Below, one piece after another: positions 1-7,173 of a DNA stretch of 24,974 bases (its first letter is position 1; each line of letters starts with the position of its first letter). Under the pieces are notes generated by a model, which made no database searches, had not been told where the DNA came from, and saw only the letters and a list, made by a program, of their open reading frames with translations. The stretch spans positions 1-24,974 of the forward strand of contig JBGPJN010000010.1 in NCBI GenBank assembly GCA_041485445.1, read 5' to 3'. The stretch comes from SHYG01 sp041485445. GTDB taxonomy: Bacteria; Chloroflexota; Dehalococcoidia; Lucifugimonadales; UBA3495. A program made the position numbers and the translations under genes.

Positions 1-1
1 C

Positions 2-199
2 GCGATCGAGCACGCCAGCTTCGAATTCCCGTGGGGCGAGGCGGAATTCCTCCGCGTCTTGCGCCAGCGGAACTGCATCGGCATGGTTGCCGAGCACGGC
101 GAGCGCGTCGTCGGCTTCATGATCTACGAACTCCACAAAACCAAGCTCCAGATCCTCAACTTCTGTGTTCTGCCGGAAATTCGTCGCCAGGCCGTGGGC
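2..199 (+). pseudogene. RimI-like GNAT acetyltransferase fragment, truncated at both ends
   Basis: The frame open from base 2 encodes a GNAT-type N-acetyltransferase core: a FEFPW segment, then CIGMVAE, VVGFMIYEL, LNFCVLP and the acetyl-CoA loop signature RRQAVG (usual form RRxGxG/A). This order matches ribosomal-protein-alanine acetyltransferase (RimI) and its relatives, which acetylate protein N-termini. The 5' end lies outside the window. Homology stops right after the RRQxVG motif near 185-199; the frame then runs on to 508 only as an antisense shadow of the ROK gene on the other strand. The wording of the fragment (RQRNCIGMVAE, VGFMIYELHKT) recalls planctomycete RimI proteins, from memory only. 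Base composition is less GC-rich than the neighbouring DNA. I see this as a foreign or rearranged piece, not a functional gene. The GNAT call is fairly sure; its origin is inferred. Confidence 0.7.
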
Positions 200-694
200 G
201 CCCAGATAGACCTCGCCTCGGTGCACCAACCCTCCGCCAATGCCGGTGCTGACCGTCAGGTAGAAGAGAGTGCGCGGCGGGGTCTGCTGGAAGGCCCCAA
301 CCCGGCCCGCGCCGTGGTTCCATTCCCCCAAGGCCGCCAGGTTGGCGTCGTTGCCCACCCAGATGGGGTGGCCCAGCTCCGGCTCCCACAGAGCTTTCAG
401 GGACACGCCGTTGAGGGGCGCCAGGTGGGGCGATCCCTGCAGGACGCCCGTCTCGGCGTCCACCACCAGCCCGGCGATGGCGATGCCCACGCCGGCAATA
501 CTTCGTGACCCGCACCAGCCCACGGCCTGGCGCAGCAACTCCAGGCCCACTGCCAGCATCGCCGCCCGGTCTGCCCCCGGCGGGTTGGGCCGGCGCGACT
601 GCCACCGCACCGCGCCCTGGCTGTCCACCACCCCGGCCCGCGCCCAGGTGCCCCCCCAGTCCATGGCCACCGTCAGCTCGGCAGACAGGTTCAT
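190..694 (-). pseudogene. ROK-family sugar kinase/regulator, C-terminally truncated at a junction
   Basis: ROK proteins are ATP-dependent sugar kinases (glucokinase, N-acetylhexosamine kinases) or sugar-responsive repressors. Reading minus from ATG 694, the protein shows the N-terminal phosphate loop AMDWGGT (D12, DxGGT), then IAGVGIAIAGLVVD, the sugar-binding GNDANLAALGEW block, and the second phosphate loop VSTGIGGGLV followed by GAHGLA. The next expected motif, GE(F/I)GH with the catalytic or zinc-binding residues, is absent: the sequence switches at about 185-195 to the antisense of the GNAT fragment. The frame stays open to the window edge, but everything below ~190 is not ROK. No N-terminal helix-turn-helix is present, so a kinase is likelier than a repressor. 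The start lies 10 bp after the stop of the small membrane gene, so it was probably the last gene of that minus-strand run. Confidence 0.75.
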
Positions 695-704
695 GGCACG
701 CGCT

Positions 705-932
705 CTAACCCACTCTTCTCAGCCTGGCCACCTCTTGCTCCAGTTGGGCAACCCGGTCTTCTACCTGCCAGCGGCTGAAGGCCACCACCACCGGCATGAC
801 CAGCGCCACCACTGGGACCACCGCCGTCACCGCCAGCCAGGGCGGCCAGCCAATGCGACGGAAAATCCGCGCCCACGCGTAGGCCAAGAGCACTCCCACC
901 ATCAAGAGGATCAAAAAACCGAATCGCGCCAT
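705..932 (-). CDS. small two-helix membrane protein with a C-terminal coiled coil
   Basis: A 75-residue protein I do not recognise as a family. It has two hydrophobic segments (about residues 4-24 and 29-53) separated by a short basic turn (ARIFRRIGW), then a heptad-patterned tail with VEDRVAQLEQEVARLRR that should form a short coiled coil, possibly in the cytoplasm. The start is well supported: a GGAGG ribosome binding site sits about 8 bases before ATG 932. It lies 47 bp downstream of the thioredoxin-like gene and 10 bp upstream of the ROK gene on the same strand, so it is likely co-transcribed. A role as a small assembly or scaffold factor for the cytochrome maturation genes is possible but not shown. 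Confidence 0.65.
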   Translation of the reverse strand: MARFGFLILLMVGVLLAYAWARIFRRIGWPPWLAVTAVVPVVALVMPVVVAFSRWQVEDRVAQLEQEVARLRRVG

Positions 933-979
933 CCTTGTTCCTCCAGGAAGATACTGAGTGCCGGAGTCAGCCCAGCGGG

Positions 980-1546
980 CTAGCGGGACGGGGCGCTCAG
1001 CAACTCGCCCAAGACCACCCGCAGAGTGTCCGCGGTCATGGGCCCCACGAACTTCCGGCGCAGCATCCCGTCGCGGTCAATGAAGAACTTCTCCGGTATG
1101 CCCTTCACGCCATAGTCTATGGCGATGGCGCCCTTGACGTCCACCCCGCTGGGATAGGTCACGCCGTACCGCGCCACAAAGGCCAGGGCGTCCTCCCGCC
1201 GGTCCCAAATGTCCACGCCCACAAACTCCACCGGCTGCCCGGCGTACTCCCCGTACACCTCCGCCAGCGTCGCCGCCTCGTCCTGGCAGGGCGGGCACCA
1301 GGAGGCCCAGAAGTCCACCATGACCACCTTGCCCCGCAGCTCCGCCAGGGTGACGGTGCGGCCGTCCAGCAGCGTCAGGGCGAAGTCCCGGGCCGGACCG
1401 GGGGCGATGCGCACCTCCCCAAAGGTGCGGTTGATGCCCGCCCCAGCCGGTCCGCCTCCCTGCCGGACCGAGGCCCAGGCCAGCAGGCCCAGCAGCGCCG
1501 CCACCGGCAGCGCCACCGCCAGCAGTATGAGCGTTCGCTGGCTCAT
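980..1546 (-). CDS. TlpA/ResA/CcmG-like membrane-anchored thioredoxin
   Basis: A 188-residue protein with an N-terminal signal anchor (residues ~5-26) and an extracytoplasmic thioredoxin fold. The catalytic motif is WCPPC (W83, C84, C87) after KVVMVDFWAS; the cis-proline region is GVKGIPEKFFID (P151). These features belong to the TlpA/ResA/CcmG (DsbE) group, which reduces the haem-binding cysteines of apocytochrome c before haem attachment. Length is typical. It overlaps the upstream gene by 4 bases (ATGA), a sign of translational coupling, and it follows CcmF, CcmH and a CcmI-like gene. The context supports a job in cytochrome c maturation. ResA, CcmG and TlpA cannot be told apart from motifs alone, so I give no symbol. 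Confidence 0.9.
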   Translation of the reverse strand: MSQRTLILLAVALPVAALLGLLAWASVRQGGGPAGAGINRTFGEVRIAPGPARDFALTLLDGRTVTLAELRGKVVMVDFWASWCPPCQDEAATLAEVYGEYAGQPVEFVGVDIWDRREDALAFVARYGVTYPSGVDVKGAIAIDYGVKGIPEKFFIDRDGMLRRKFVGPMTADTLRVVLGELLSAPSR

Positions 1547-2778
1547 GGCCCGCCGTCTTCAGGCCGGGCGGCGCCAGCGGCCTCCCCCCCGGTGTCCAAT
1601 GCTGCCGCCTGTGCCTTCAGCCGTTGCCGCTGGACCAGGTACTGGGATTGGTCCAGTCCCCCTTGTTGAAACCGCCGGTCCAGGGCCGCGATGGCCCCTA
1701 CCAGCGCTCGGCGCCCACCGAGGCCGCCCGACTCTGGCGCCAGTGCAGCGGCGACCCTGGCCCGGCCCGGCGCCTTCACCAGCCCATACGCCAGCAGCAG
1801 CGCCAGCGCCGCGCCCAGCGCGCCAGGAATGGCCGCCTCCCAGAATGCGGGCCGCGCCGCCCCGCGGGTCAGGCGGGCCGGCAGGCTGGGCTGCGGCAGT
1901 CCGGACAGCGACAGCACCGGGCCTTGGCCGGGGCGGAAGCCACGACCCTCCCACACTCGGTACAGGGCGCCGTCCAGCTCCAGCGGCGGTTGGGGCTCCA
2001 GCCCGGCAACCTGCACGGTGGACAGGCGCTGGGGCACCAGCACCTGGTACACCTCCGCGCCCTGGAGGAGCCGCTGGTTGTAGGAGATGCCCGTGCCCCG
2101 GTACGGGAACCGATAGGCAAAGGTCAGGTCATGGGGACCGGGAAACACCGGAGCGGTCACGGCGAAGCCGGCGCCGATGGGGATCACCTGGCCTCCCGGC
2201 AGGTCCGAATCCACCTCCAGCCCCGCGGCGCCCGGAGGCAGCGAAAACCGCAGGAAGCTAATCTGACCGGGGTTGGTCAGGTCAGGGAGCAGGGTCCGGT
2301 CTCCGCCATTGACCAGGAGGATGATCTCCACCGCGGCCACGGTCTGGTTCCCCACATCCACCTCCGAGATAAACCACACCTGCCGTTCTACCCGCACCGC
2401 GGCCAGGTCCTGGGTCGCCTCGTACACCTTCAGCTGGACCGGCGCGGTCAGGTCGGAGGGCGACGCCACCGCAGTATAGGTGACGCCGGCGTACTCCACG
2501 GCAAAGGCGTAGCTGCCGGTATCCCGCAACGCCACGTCGGAGAACCGGAACCGGCCCTGGGCGTCGGCCACCGTCTGGACCGTGGCGGCCAGACCCCCGT
2601 TGGCACTGAAGGAGTGCAGCACCACCCGCAGCTCCGCCGCCAGCGACGCCCCGGCGGTGCCATTGACCAGCTGCCCCTGGACCGTGACTGTGGTCTGGGC
2701 CGCCGCTCCCCTGGCGTCCGCCAGCAGCAGGAGCAGGCCCGCCCCCATGACCAGGGCCCACGCCAGCCAGGGCCTCAT
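1543..2778 (-). CDS. exported beta-rich protein with one membrane helix and a cytoplasmic tail, in the ccm cluster
   Basis: A 411-residue protein without a family I can name. Visible parts: a signal peptide (residues ~1-28, ending ARGAAAQ); a first beta-rich domain (~29-120) with a carboxypeptidase-regulatory-like pattern (VTVQGQLVNGT, DAQGRFRFSDV); a second extracytoplasmic region to ~300; one membrane helix near 314-335 (IPGALGAALALLLAYGLV); and a charged cytoplasmic tail containing LVGAIAALDRRFQQGGLDQSQYLVQRQRL, a short helical pattern like the ends of some CcmI-type and SHOCT-like proteins. It overlaps the CcmI-like gene upstream and the thioredoxin-like gene downstream by 4 bases each, so it is firmly inside the maturation operon. 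A role in presenting apocytochrome or haem outside the membrane is an inference from context only. Confidence 0.8.
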   Translation of the reverse strand: MRPWLAWALVMGAGLLLLLADARGAAAQTTVTVQGQLVNGTAGASLAAELRVVLHSFSANGGLAATVQTVADAQGRFRFSDVALRDTGSYAFAVEYAGVTYTAVASPSDLTAPVQLKVYEATQDLAAVRVERQVWFISEVDVGNQTVAAVEIILLVNGGDRTLLPDLTNPGQISFLRFSLPPGAAGLEVDSDLPGGQVIPIGAGFAVTAPVFPGPHDLTFAYRFPYRGTGISYNQRLLQGAEVYQVLVPQRLSTVQVAGLEPQPPLELDGALYRVWEGRGFRPGQGPVLSLSGLPQPSLPARLTRGAARPAFWEAAIPGALGAALALLLAYGLVKAPGRARVAAALAPESGGLGGRRALVGAIAALDRRFQQGGLDQSQYLVQRQRLKAQAAALDTGGEAAGAARPEDGGP

Positions 2779-3140
2779 GGCCCCGCGTCCCGGAGCGGCG
2801 GGCCGTCACCTTCCGCCAGCGCCGCGGCCACCTCCCGCTCCAGCGCCTGGTCCGCCGCATCCGCCGACGCTTCTTGCTCAGACTCGCGGCGCATCAGGTG
2901 CGCGGCCTGCCGCCGGTACACACCCAACTGCTGCTGGTAGAGGTCTTCCGCAAGGTCGCCGGCCTGGCGCTCCCACATCAAGTCTCGCATGGCCTGGTAT
3001 GCGGTGGCCAGCTCCGGCGACGTGGCCGGCACGCCGGGGGCCGAGTCTTGCTGCCCGGCGCCGCGGCGGGCCGTGAGGAACGGGTAGGCCAGCACCAGGG
3101 CGCTGAGCAGGGCCAGGGCGGCGCCCACCAGGAACTCCAT
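2775..3140 (-). CDS. CcmI-like small membrane protein
   Basis: A 121-residue protein with one N-terminal membrane helix (MEFLVGAALALLSALVLAYPFLTARR) followed by a mostly helical, charged cytoplasmic region (ATAYQAMRDLMWERQAGDLAEDLYQQQLGVYRRQAAHLM). This resembles the N-terminal part of CcmI (CycH), where a helix anchors a short region before the periplasmic TPR domain; the TPR domain itself is missing. CcmI hands apocytochrome c to the CcmF/CcmH haem ligation complex. It starts 1 bp after the CcmF stop and its own stop overlaps the start of the next gene by 4 bases. The CcmI assignment rests on position and general shape rather than on strong motifs. Confidence 0.65.
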   Translation of the reverse strand: MEFLVGAALALLSALVLAYPFLTARRGAGQQDSAPGVPATSPELATAYQAMRDLMWERQAGDLAEDLYQQQLGVYRRQAAHLMRRESEQEASADAADQALEREVAAALAEGDGPPLRDAGP

Positions 3141-3141
3141 T

Positions 3142-5163
3142 TCAGCCCGCTTCCCGCACGTCCCGGGGCCGGGCCGGGCTGACCGGCGACTCGGCCGGCG
3201 GTGCCGGTATGGGCTGTCGGGCCGGGGCGGCCTGCCGCTGGGGCCACAGGGCCACCAGGGTGCCCAGCACCACCACCGGCCCGGCGACCCACATCCACCA
3301 GACCAGGGGGTTAATCAGGATGCGCAACACCACTGTGCCGCCGGCCTGGTTCTCGCTGGGCACCACGTACAGGTCCTCCACCGGCGTGGAGCGGATGGCC
3401 GCCCGGGTGGAGGCCATGCCCGCGGCAGGGTAAGAGGCCCGCCACGGACGCAGCGTCGCCAGCAGCCGGCCGTCGCGGTACACCTCCACGGTGGACACGT
3501 ACTCGGTGCGATCGGAGAATTGCAGCTCCTCGGTGCTTAGGTACAGCAGCCGGTAGTCGCCCAGCTCGGCGCTCTGCCCCGGCGCCAGCACCACGTCCCG
3601 CTGCAGGTGAAAGAAGGAAACGCCCAGCACGCCCAGGGCCACCATCACCACCGCCAGGTGCACCAGGTAGCCGCCGTAGCGGGGGCGGTTGGACCAGGCC
3701 AGGTTCAGAAAGGCCGCGGCGTAGCCTTCGCCGGTGGCCCGCCGCCGCGCGCGGGTGGGGCGCCAGCACTCCTGCAGGACGCTGGCCGCCACCAGGGCGC
3801 ACACGCCGAAGCCCAGCAGCGGATATGCCTGGCGGACTCCCAACGCCGCCAGCAGCGCCGCCACCGCCAGGCCCGCGGCCACCGGCAGCAGCAGCCGCTC
3901 CCGCAGGCCTTGCAGGCTGGCCCGCCGCCAGGGCAGCAGCGGGCCCACGCCCATGAGCAAGACCAGGGCCAGCATCAGCGGCCCGTTGACCTGGTCGTAG
4001 TAGGGCCGGGCCACGCTGATCTCCTGTCCCACCAAGAGCCGGGAGATCAGGGGGTACACGGTGCCCCACAGCGTAACGAAGGCGATGCTGAGGAGCAGCA
4101 AGTTGTTGAGCAGAAAGGACGCTTCCCGGGACAGCATGGAGTCCAGGTTCCGGTCGCTCTTGAGCTGCGGGAACCGCCAGAAGAAGATGCCGAAGGGCGC
4201 CACCACGCCCACACCCAGGAACACCAGGAAGACCCAGCCCAGGGTGGACGCGCCGAAGGAGTGGACCGAGGGCACCGGGCCGCCGCGGTTCATGAACATG
4301 CCGTACAGCGCCAGCCCGAAGGCCACGTTGATGAGCACGATGTTCCACATGCGGAACATGCGCCGCCGTTTCTGCACCATGATGGAGTGGATGAAGGCGG
4401 TCAGCGCCAGCCAGGGCATCAGCGCGGCGTTCTCCACGGGGTCCCAGAACCAGAACCCGCCCCAGCCCAGGATGGTGTAGGCCCACCAGGAACCCAGCAG
4501 CAGCCCGCAGGCTAGCAAGGCCCACGCCACCAGCGCCCAGACGCGGCCCGAGTCGGCCCACTGGTCGCCGGTCTTGCCGCCAATGAGGGAGCCCAGGGCA
4601 AAGGCGGTGGGTATGGCGATGGCCACCAGGCCGGTCATCAGCGCCGGGGGATGAAAGAACATTCCCACGTGGGTCAGCAGCGGGTTGATGCCGTCGCCGT
4701 CGGGCGGGACCAGGGGCAGGCGGGCGAAGGGATTGGCCATCACCGCCGTGACCGCCAGAAAGAAGGTCAGCACCAGCATCAGCACCGCGGCGGTCCAGGG
4801 CAAGGTGTCCCGCACCCGGGCCGGGGCCAACCACAGCGCCAAGGCCGACATCCCGGACAGCACCATGGCGATGAACAGCAGGGAGCCCTCGTTGCCGGCG
4901 TAGAAGGCCACCCAGGTGTAGATTTTGGGCATGGCCAGGTTGCTGTGCCGGGCCACGTAGGCCACCTGGAAGTCCCGGCCGATGAAGGCCCCCACCAGGC
5001 TCAGGGTGGCCACCAGCAGTACCAGAGGCAGCAGGAAGGTGGCCCGCCGGGCGCTTTCCACCAGGGGCGGCACGCGGCGCACCTGCCCCAGCACCGACCC
5101 CAAAAAAGCGTAGGAGGACAGGGCCAAAGCGATCCACAGGGCGATGGCGCCCATCTCACCCAT
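3142..5163 (-). CDS. ccmF: cytochrome c haem lyase subunit CcmF
   Basis: CcmF is the large integral membrane protein that ligates haem to apocytochrome c in System I maturation. The sequence has some 14-15 hydrophobic helices, the conserved entry motif NEGSLLF, the HPPALM histidine region, and the tryptophan-rich WWD haem-handling domain (WGGFWFWDPVENAALMPW, about residues 234-251 from this start). A long extracytoplasmic loop with beta structure precedes the last helix, as usual. I chose ATG 5163 (MGEMGAIALW), because the 14 residues before it from ATG 5205 are proline/arginine-rich, not family-like, and would overlap ccmH by ~50 bases; ATG 5154 is also possible. From 5163 the protein has 673 residues, normal for the family. 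The gene overlaps the ccmH stop by 8 bases. CcmA, B, C and E are not in this window. Confidence 0.93.
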   Translation of the reverse strand: MGEMGAIALWIALALSSYAFLGSVLGQVRRVPPLVESARRATFLLPLVLLVATLSLVGAFIGRDFQVAYVARHSNLAMPKIYTWVAFYAGNEGSLLFIAMVLSGMSALALWLAPARVRDTLPWTAAVLMLVLTFFLAVTAVMANPFARLPLVPPDGDGINPLLTHVGMFFHPPALMTGLVAIAIPTAFALGSLIGGKTGDQWADSGRVWALVAWALLACGLLLGSWWAYTILGWGGFWFWDPVENAALMPWLALTAFIHSIMVQKRRRMFRMWNIVLINVAFGLALYGMFMNRGGPVPSVHSFGASTLGWVFLVFLGVGVVAPFGIFFWRFPQLKSDRNLDSMLSREASFLLNNLLLLSIAFVTLWGTVYPLISRLLVGQEISVARPYYDQVNGPLMLALVLLMGVGPLLPWRRASLQGLRERLLLPVAAGLAVAALLAALGVRQAYPLLGFGVCALVAASVLQECWRPTRARRRATGEGYAAAFLNLAWSNRPRYGGYLVHLAVVMVALGVLGVSFFHLQRDVVLAPGQSAELGDYRLLYLSTEELQFSDRTEYVSTVEVYRDGRLLATLRPWRASYPAAGMASTRAAIRSTPVEDLYVVPSENQAGGTVVLRILINPLVWWMWVAGPVVVLGTLVALWPQRQAAPARQPIPAPPAESPVSPARPRDVREAG

Positions 5164-5674
5164 CGGCGGGACCGCCGGCTTGTGCCGGGGCCGCCGGCGC
5201 GGCAACCGTCAGCTCCTGGTCCACTCGCATCAGGAATGGCTCCAGGCCGGCATCTGGGCTGGACATAGGCTCCGGCGACGGCGGTGCCCGGCGCCGCATG
5301 GCGCGCAGGGCCAGCAGTCCGGCGGCCAGCGCCAGGGGCACCGCCAGTACTGGGAAGAGCCACGCCACCAGGTTGAACCCCGACTTGGGCGGCGCCGCCA
5401 GCACCCCCGCCCCGTATCGGGCCACAAAGAAGTCCAGCACCTCCTGGCGGCCGGCGCCCTGGGCCAGCATCTCCCGCACCCGCAGACGCATCTGGCGGGC
5501 CAGCTCCACCTGAGACTGGTCAATGGTCTCGCCGGGGCACACCGGGCACATCAGCATGCGGTCAATGGCCTGGGCCTGGGATTCATCGTAGGGGCTCTGG
5601 GCCAGGGCTGGCCTTGGCGCCACGTGACCGGCCAGCAAGAAAAGCACCATCAAGCAGGAGGCAGCGGCAATCAA
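5156..5674 (-). CDS. ccmH: cytochrome c maturation protein CcmH, start uncertain
   Basis: CcmH is a membrane-anchored thiol oxidoreductase that binds apocytochrome c cysteines with its CxxC and works with CcmF. The signature is LMCPVCPGETIDQSQ (usual form LRCxxC), followed by helical residues and a C-terminal membrane helix (FNLVAWLFPVLAVPLALAAGLLAL). An N-terminal signal peptide ends near PALAQ. The open frame extends far upstream to 6043, but that part reads through intergenic palindromic repeats and into actE, so it is not protein. I place the start at TTG 5674 (172 residues), giving a fuller signal peptide; ATG 5650 (164 residues) is the alternative. No good ribosome binding site is seen for either, perhaps because a repeat landed directly in front. 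The arginine usual in LRCxxC is methionine here. Confidence 0.85.
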   Translation of the reverse strand: MIAAASCLMVLFLLAGHVAPRPALAQSPYDESQAQAIDRMLMCPVCPGETIDQSQVELARQMRLRVREMLAQGAGRQEVLDFFVARYGAGVLAAPPKSGFNLVAWLFPVLAVPLALAAGLLALRAMRRRAPPSPEPMSSPDAGLEPFLMRVDQELTVAAPAAPAQAGGPADG

Positions 5675-5681
5675 GCGCCGG

Positions 5682-5730
5682 GGAAATCCCCCCCAACCCC
5701 CCTTTGCAAAGGGGGGTTGGGGGGATTTCC
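5682..5730. repeat. 49-bp near-perfect palindrome (C-rich/G-rich hairpin) in front of ccmH
   Basis: GGAAATC, a C-run, AACCCCCC, then TTTGCAAA, and the same in reverse. The arms differ only by one extra C. A related core occurs at 24547-24597. This is the type of palindrome that encodes PPFAKGG-like peptides when read through, a repeat widely scattered in many bacterial genomes (general knowledge). It ends 8 bp from the likely ccmH start. A sequence TGCAAGGGT follows at 5751-5759, the same terminus seen in the copy at 24.6 kb. Confidence 0.85.
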
Positions 5731-5817
5731 GGGCAGGTTGGAGGCTATTCTGCAAGGGTAGTCCCACGCCCCCATTGTACCAGCTTACCGGGCGTTGGAA
5801 CCCCAAGGCAGACCGGT

Positions 5818-5940
5818 TAACGATCCTTGCATCGCACTCTAAACCGCTCGTGGTGAGCCTGTCGAACCACGACCTTGCGCCCTTCGACAGGCTCAGGGTG
5901 AGCGGGTCGGAGGTCGAGTCAAACGATTTAGGCAAGGCTT
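5818..5940. repeat. second MITE-like palindromic element between actE and ccmH
   Basis: Inverted arms at about 5848-5869 and 5884-5906 share the TTCGACAGGCTCA...GAGCG motif, a common bacterial intergenic hairpin (reads as LTLSLSKG or FDRLTTSG if translated). Its left flank TTAACGATCCTTGCAT...CTAAA matches the left terminus of the element at 24.5 kb (TTAACGACCCTTGCAT...CTAAA), and a degenerate GGCAAGGCT lies at 5933-5941. With the palindrome at 5682-5730 it fills the whole gap between actE and ccmH; no gene is seen there. Confidence 0.65.
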
Positions 5941-5966
5941 GATAGTGCGCCACGCCGCGCCCCGGC

Positions 5967-6506
5967 TCAGCGGCACTGGTCAGGCTGGGCGCTCTGCTGC
6001 AAGCAGCGGATGATGTAGTCGGCGATGCTCTGGGTCTCTTCACGGGACAGCAGCTTGGAGAAGTTGGGCATCACCTGCACGCCGCTGAACATGAAGCCCT
6101 GGATACCCGGCGCCCCCATGCCGACCACGCCAGCGGAGGTCAGGTCCGGAGACACCACCGGCTTGTAGTTGTACTTGGTCATCAGGGTCTGCAGCACCGG
6201 CCCGTCGCCCTTGCCGGTGGCCCCGTGGCACATGGAGCAGTTGACCAGGAACAGGTGGTCCCCGCCGGTGTTGGAGGTGGCTTGCGGCGCCGGGAACCAG
6301 GCCACCGCGGTATCCGGCGCCGACAGGCGCGGCGGCTCATAAGAGCGGTACGACTGGTGGTAGTGCATCTCGTAGAAGAAGTCCAACGGATAGGCGCCCT
6401 GGGAGCATCCCGCCGCCAGCGCGCCCAGCAGCAACACCAGCCCCGCCAGGACGGCCTTGCGGCCCGTCCCGCGGCCAACCATCCGCCATCCCAGGAGGGT
6501 GCTCAT
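5967..6506 (-). CDS. actE: ActE, lipoprotein monohaem cytochrome c of alternative complex III
   Basis: A 179-residue exported cytochrome c, the mobile haem subunit that passes electrons out of ACIII. It has a basic N-terminus, a hydrophobic stretch and a lipobox LAAGC (C34), so it should be lipid-anchored outside the membrane. The region LDFFYEMHYHQSYRSYEPP is typical of ActE. The haem site is CSMCH (C90-H94) with a downstream methionine in QVMPNFSK (M146) as likely sixth ligand. It starts inside the last bases of actD (4-base overlap). Only one CxxCH is present, matching monohaem ActE. Its stop is followed by about 290 bp of repeats before ccmH. Confidence 0.92.
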   Translation of the reverse strand: MSTLLGWRMVGRGTGRKAVLAGLVLLLGALAAGCSQGAYPLDFFYEMHYHQSYRSYEPPRLSAPDTAVAWFPAPQATSNTGGDHLFLVNCSMCHGATGKGDGPVLQTLMTKYNYKPVVSPDLTSAGVVGMGAPGIQGFMFSGVQVMPNFSKLLSREETQSIADYIIRCLQQSAQPDQCR

Positions 6507-7030
6507 GCGGTGGCCGCTCCCGCCGTGTGCTGCTTCACTTCCACCGCCCCGGCCTGGGAGAGGATGCCCGGCACCCGGCCCAGCTGGACCTCATCGCACT
6601 GCACCAGCACGCCGATGTACCCGTCGGTGATGCGGGTGTCGTAAAGGCCCATCTTGGGGGAAGGCAGCCGCGACTCAAACACGATGCCCAGGATGGTGAA
6701 CAGGATGGCCCCCAGCATGGTGCCCTCGTAGCAGATCACCGCCATGGGCGGCAGCGACAGGATGGGCTTGCCGCCCTGCACCAGGGGGTAGGCCATCTGG
6801 GTCATGGAGGTGAGCAGCACGCCCGAGGTCAACCCCAGCACCGCGCCGATGAATGGGAAGATGTACAGGCGGTGGTGCTCGGCGCGCTCCCCGAAGGCGC
6901 CCTCGGGGTACGGGGCGTCGGTGAGAAAGTCGTAGTCCTTCTCCGAGACGCCCGCCTGGCGCAACGCATCCCCCGCGTCGGCGGCATGGTTGGCGTTGTC
7001 AAACAATCCTAGAACTGGCTGTTTCGGCAT
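6503..7030 (-). CDS. actD: ActD, membrane subunit of alternative complex III (DUF3341)
   Basis: A 175-residue protein with the DUF3341/ActD layout: an N-terminal soluble domain (VLGLFDNANHAADAGDALRQAGV, a ferredoxin-like alpha/beta fold), two membrane helices (about 56-80 and 95-117) separated by a short loop, and a C-terminal soluble stretch (GYIGVLVQCDEVQLGRVPGIL, EVK near the end). In solved ACIII structures ActD packs beside ActC and carries no cofactor; its job is structural or in proton path formation. It overlaps actE by 4 bases and lies 143 bp after actC. Length and order are as in other ACIII loci. Confidence 0.93.
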   Translation of the reverse strand: MPKQPVLGLFDNANHAADAGDALRQAGVSEKDYDFLTDAPYPEGAFGERAEHHRLYIFPFIGAVLGLTSGVLLTSMTQMAYPLVQGGKPILSLPPMAVICYEGTMLGAILFTILGIVFESRLPSPKMGLYDTRITDGYIGVLVQCDEVQLGRVPGILSQAGAVEVKQHTAGAATA

Positions 7031-7130
7031 AGTTGACGCCCTCTCCCCGAGTCTCGGCCGCTAGAGTCTATCCTAAAACTCACCGCTGAGCGCGTAGAGA
7101 CCGCTGCGACAATAGACAACCAATCGTAAC

Positions 7131-7160
7131 CTCTCTGCATCCTCGGCGCTCTCCGCGGTC
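7131..7160. repeat. possible CTCTGC-type intergenic repeat between actC and actD
   Basis: The 143-bp gap between actC and actD contains an imperfect tandem of CTCTGC/CTCGGCG/CTCTCCGCGG units, resembling a low-complexity spacer repeat seen in many environmental genomes. No gene or clear terminator is seen in this gap. Confidence 0.3.
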
Positions 7161-7173
7161 ATCGGACAGGTTC

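Noticed and set aside
200..508. Continuation of the GNAT reading frame
   Set aside because: After RRQAVG the translation has no GNAT character and is exactly antisense to the conserved ROK motifs.
3311..5137. Long minus-strand frame of 608 codons overlapping ccmF
   Set aside because: It is an out-of-frame shadow of ccmF: low-complexity Gly/Ala/Arg/Pro composition and no family motifs.
5675..6043. N-terminal extension of CcmH
   Set aside because: The upstream frame translates palindromic repeats and part of actE; the peptides PPFAKGG and LTLSLSKG are known products of intergenic repeats, and the CcmH signal peptide starts after them.
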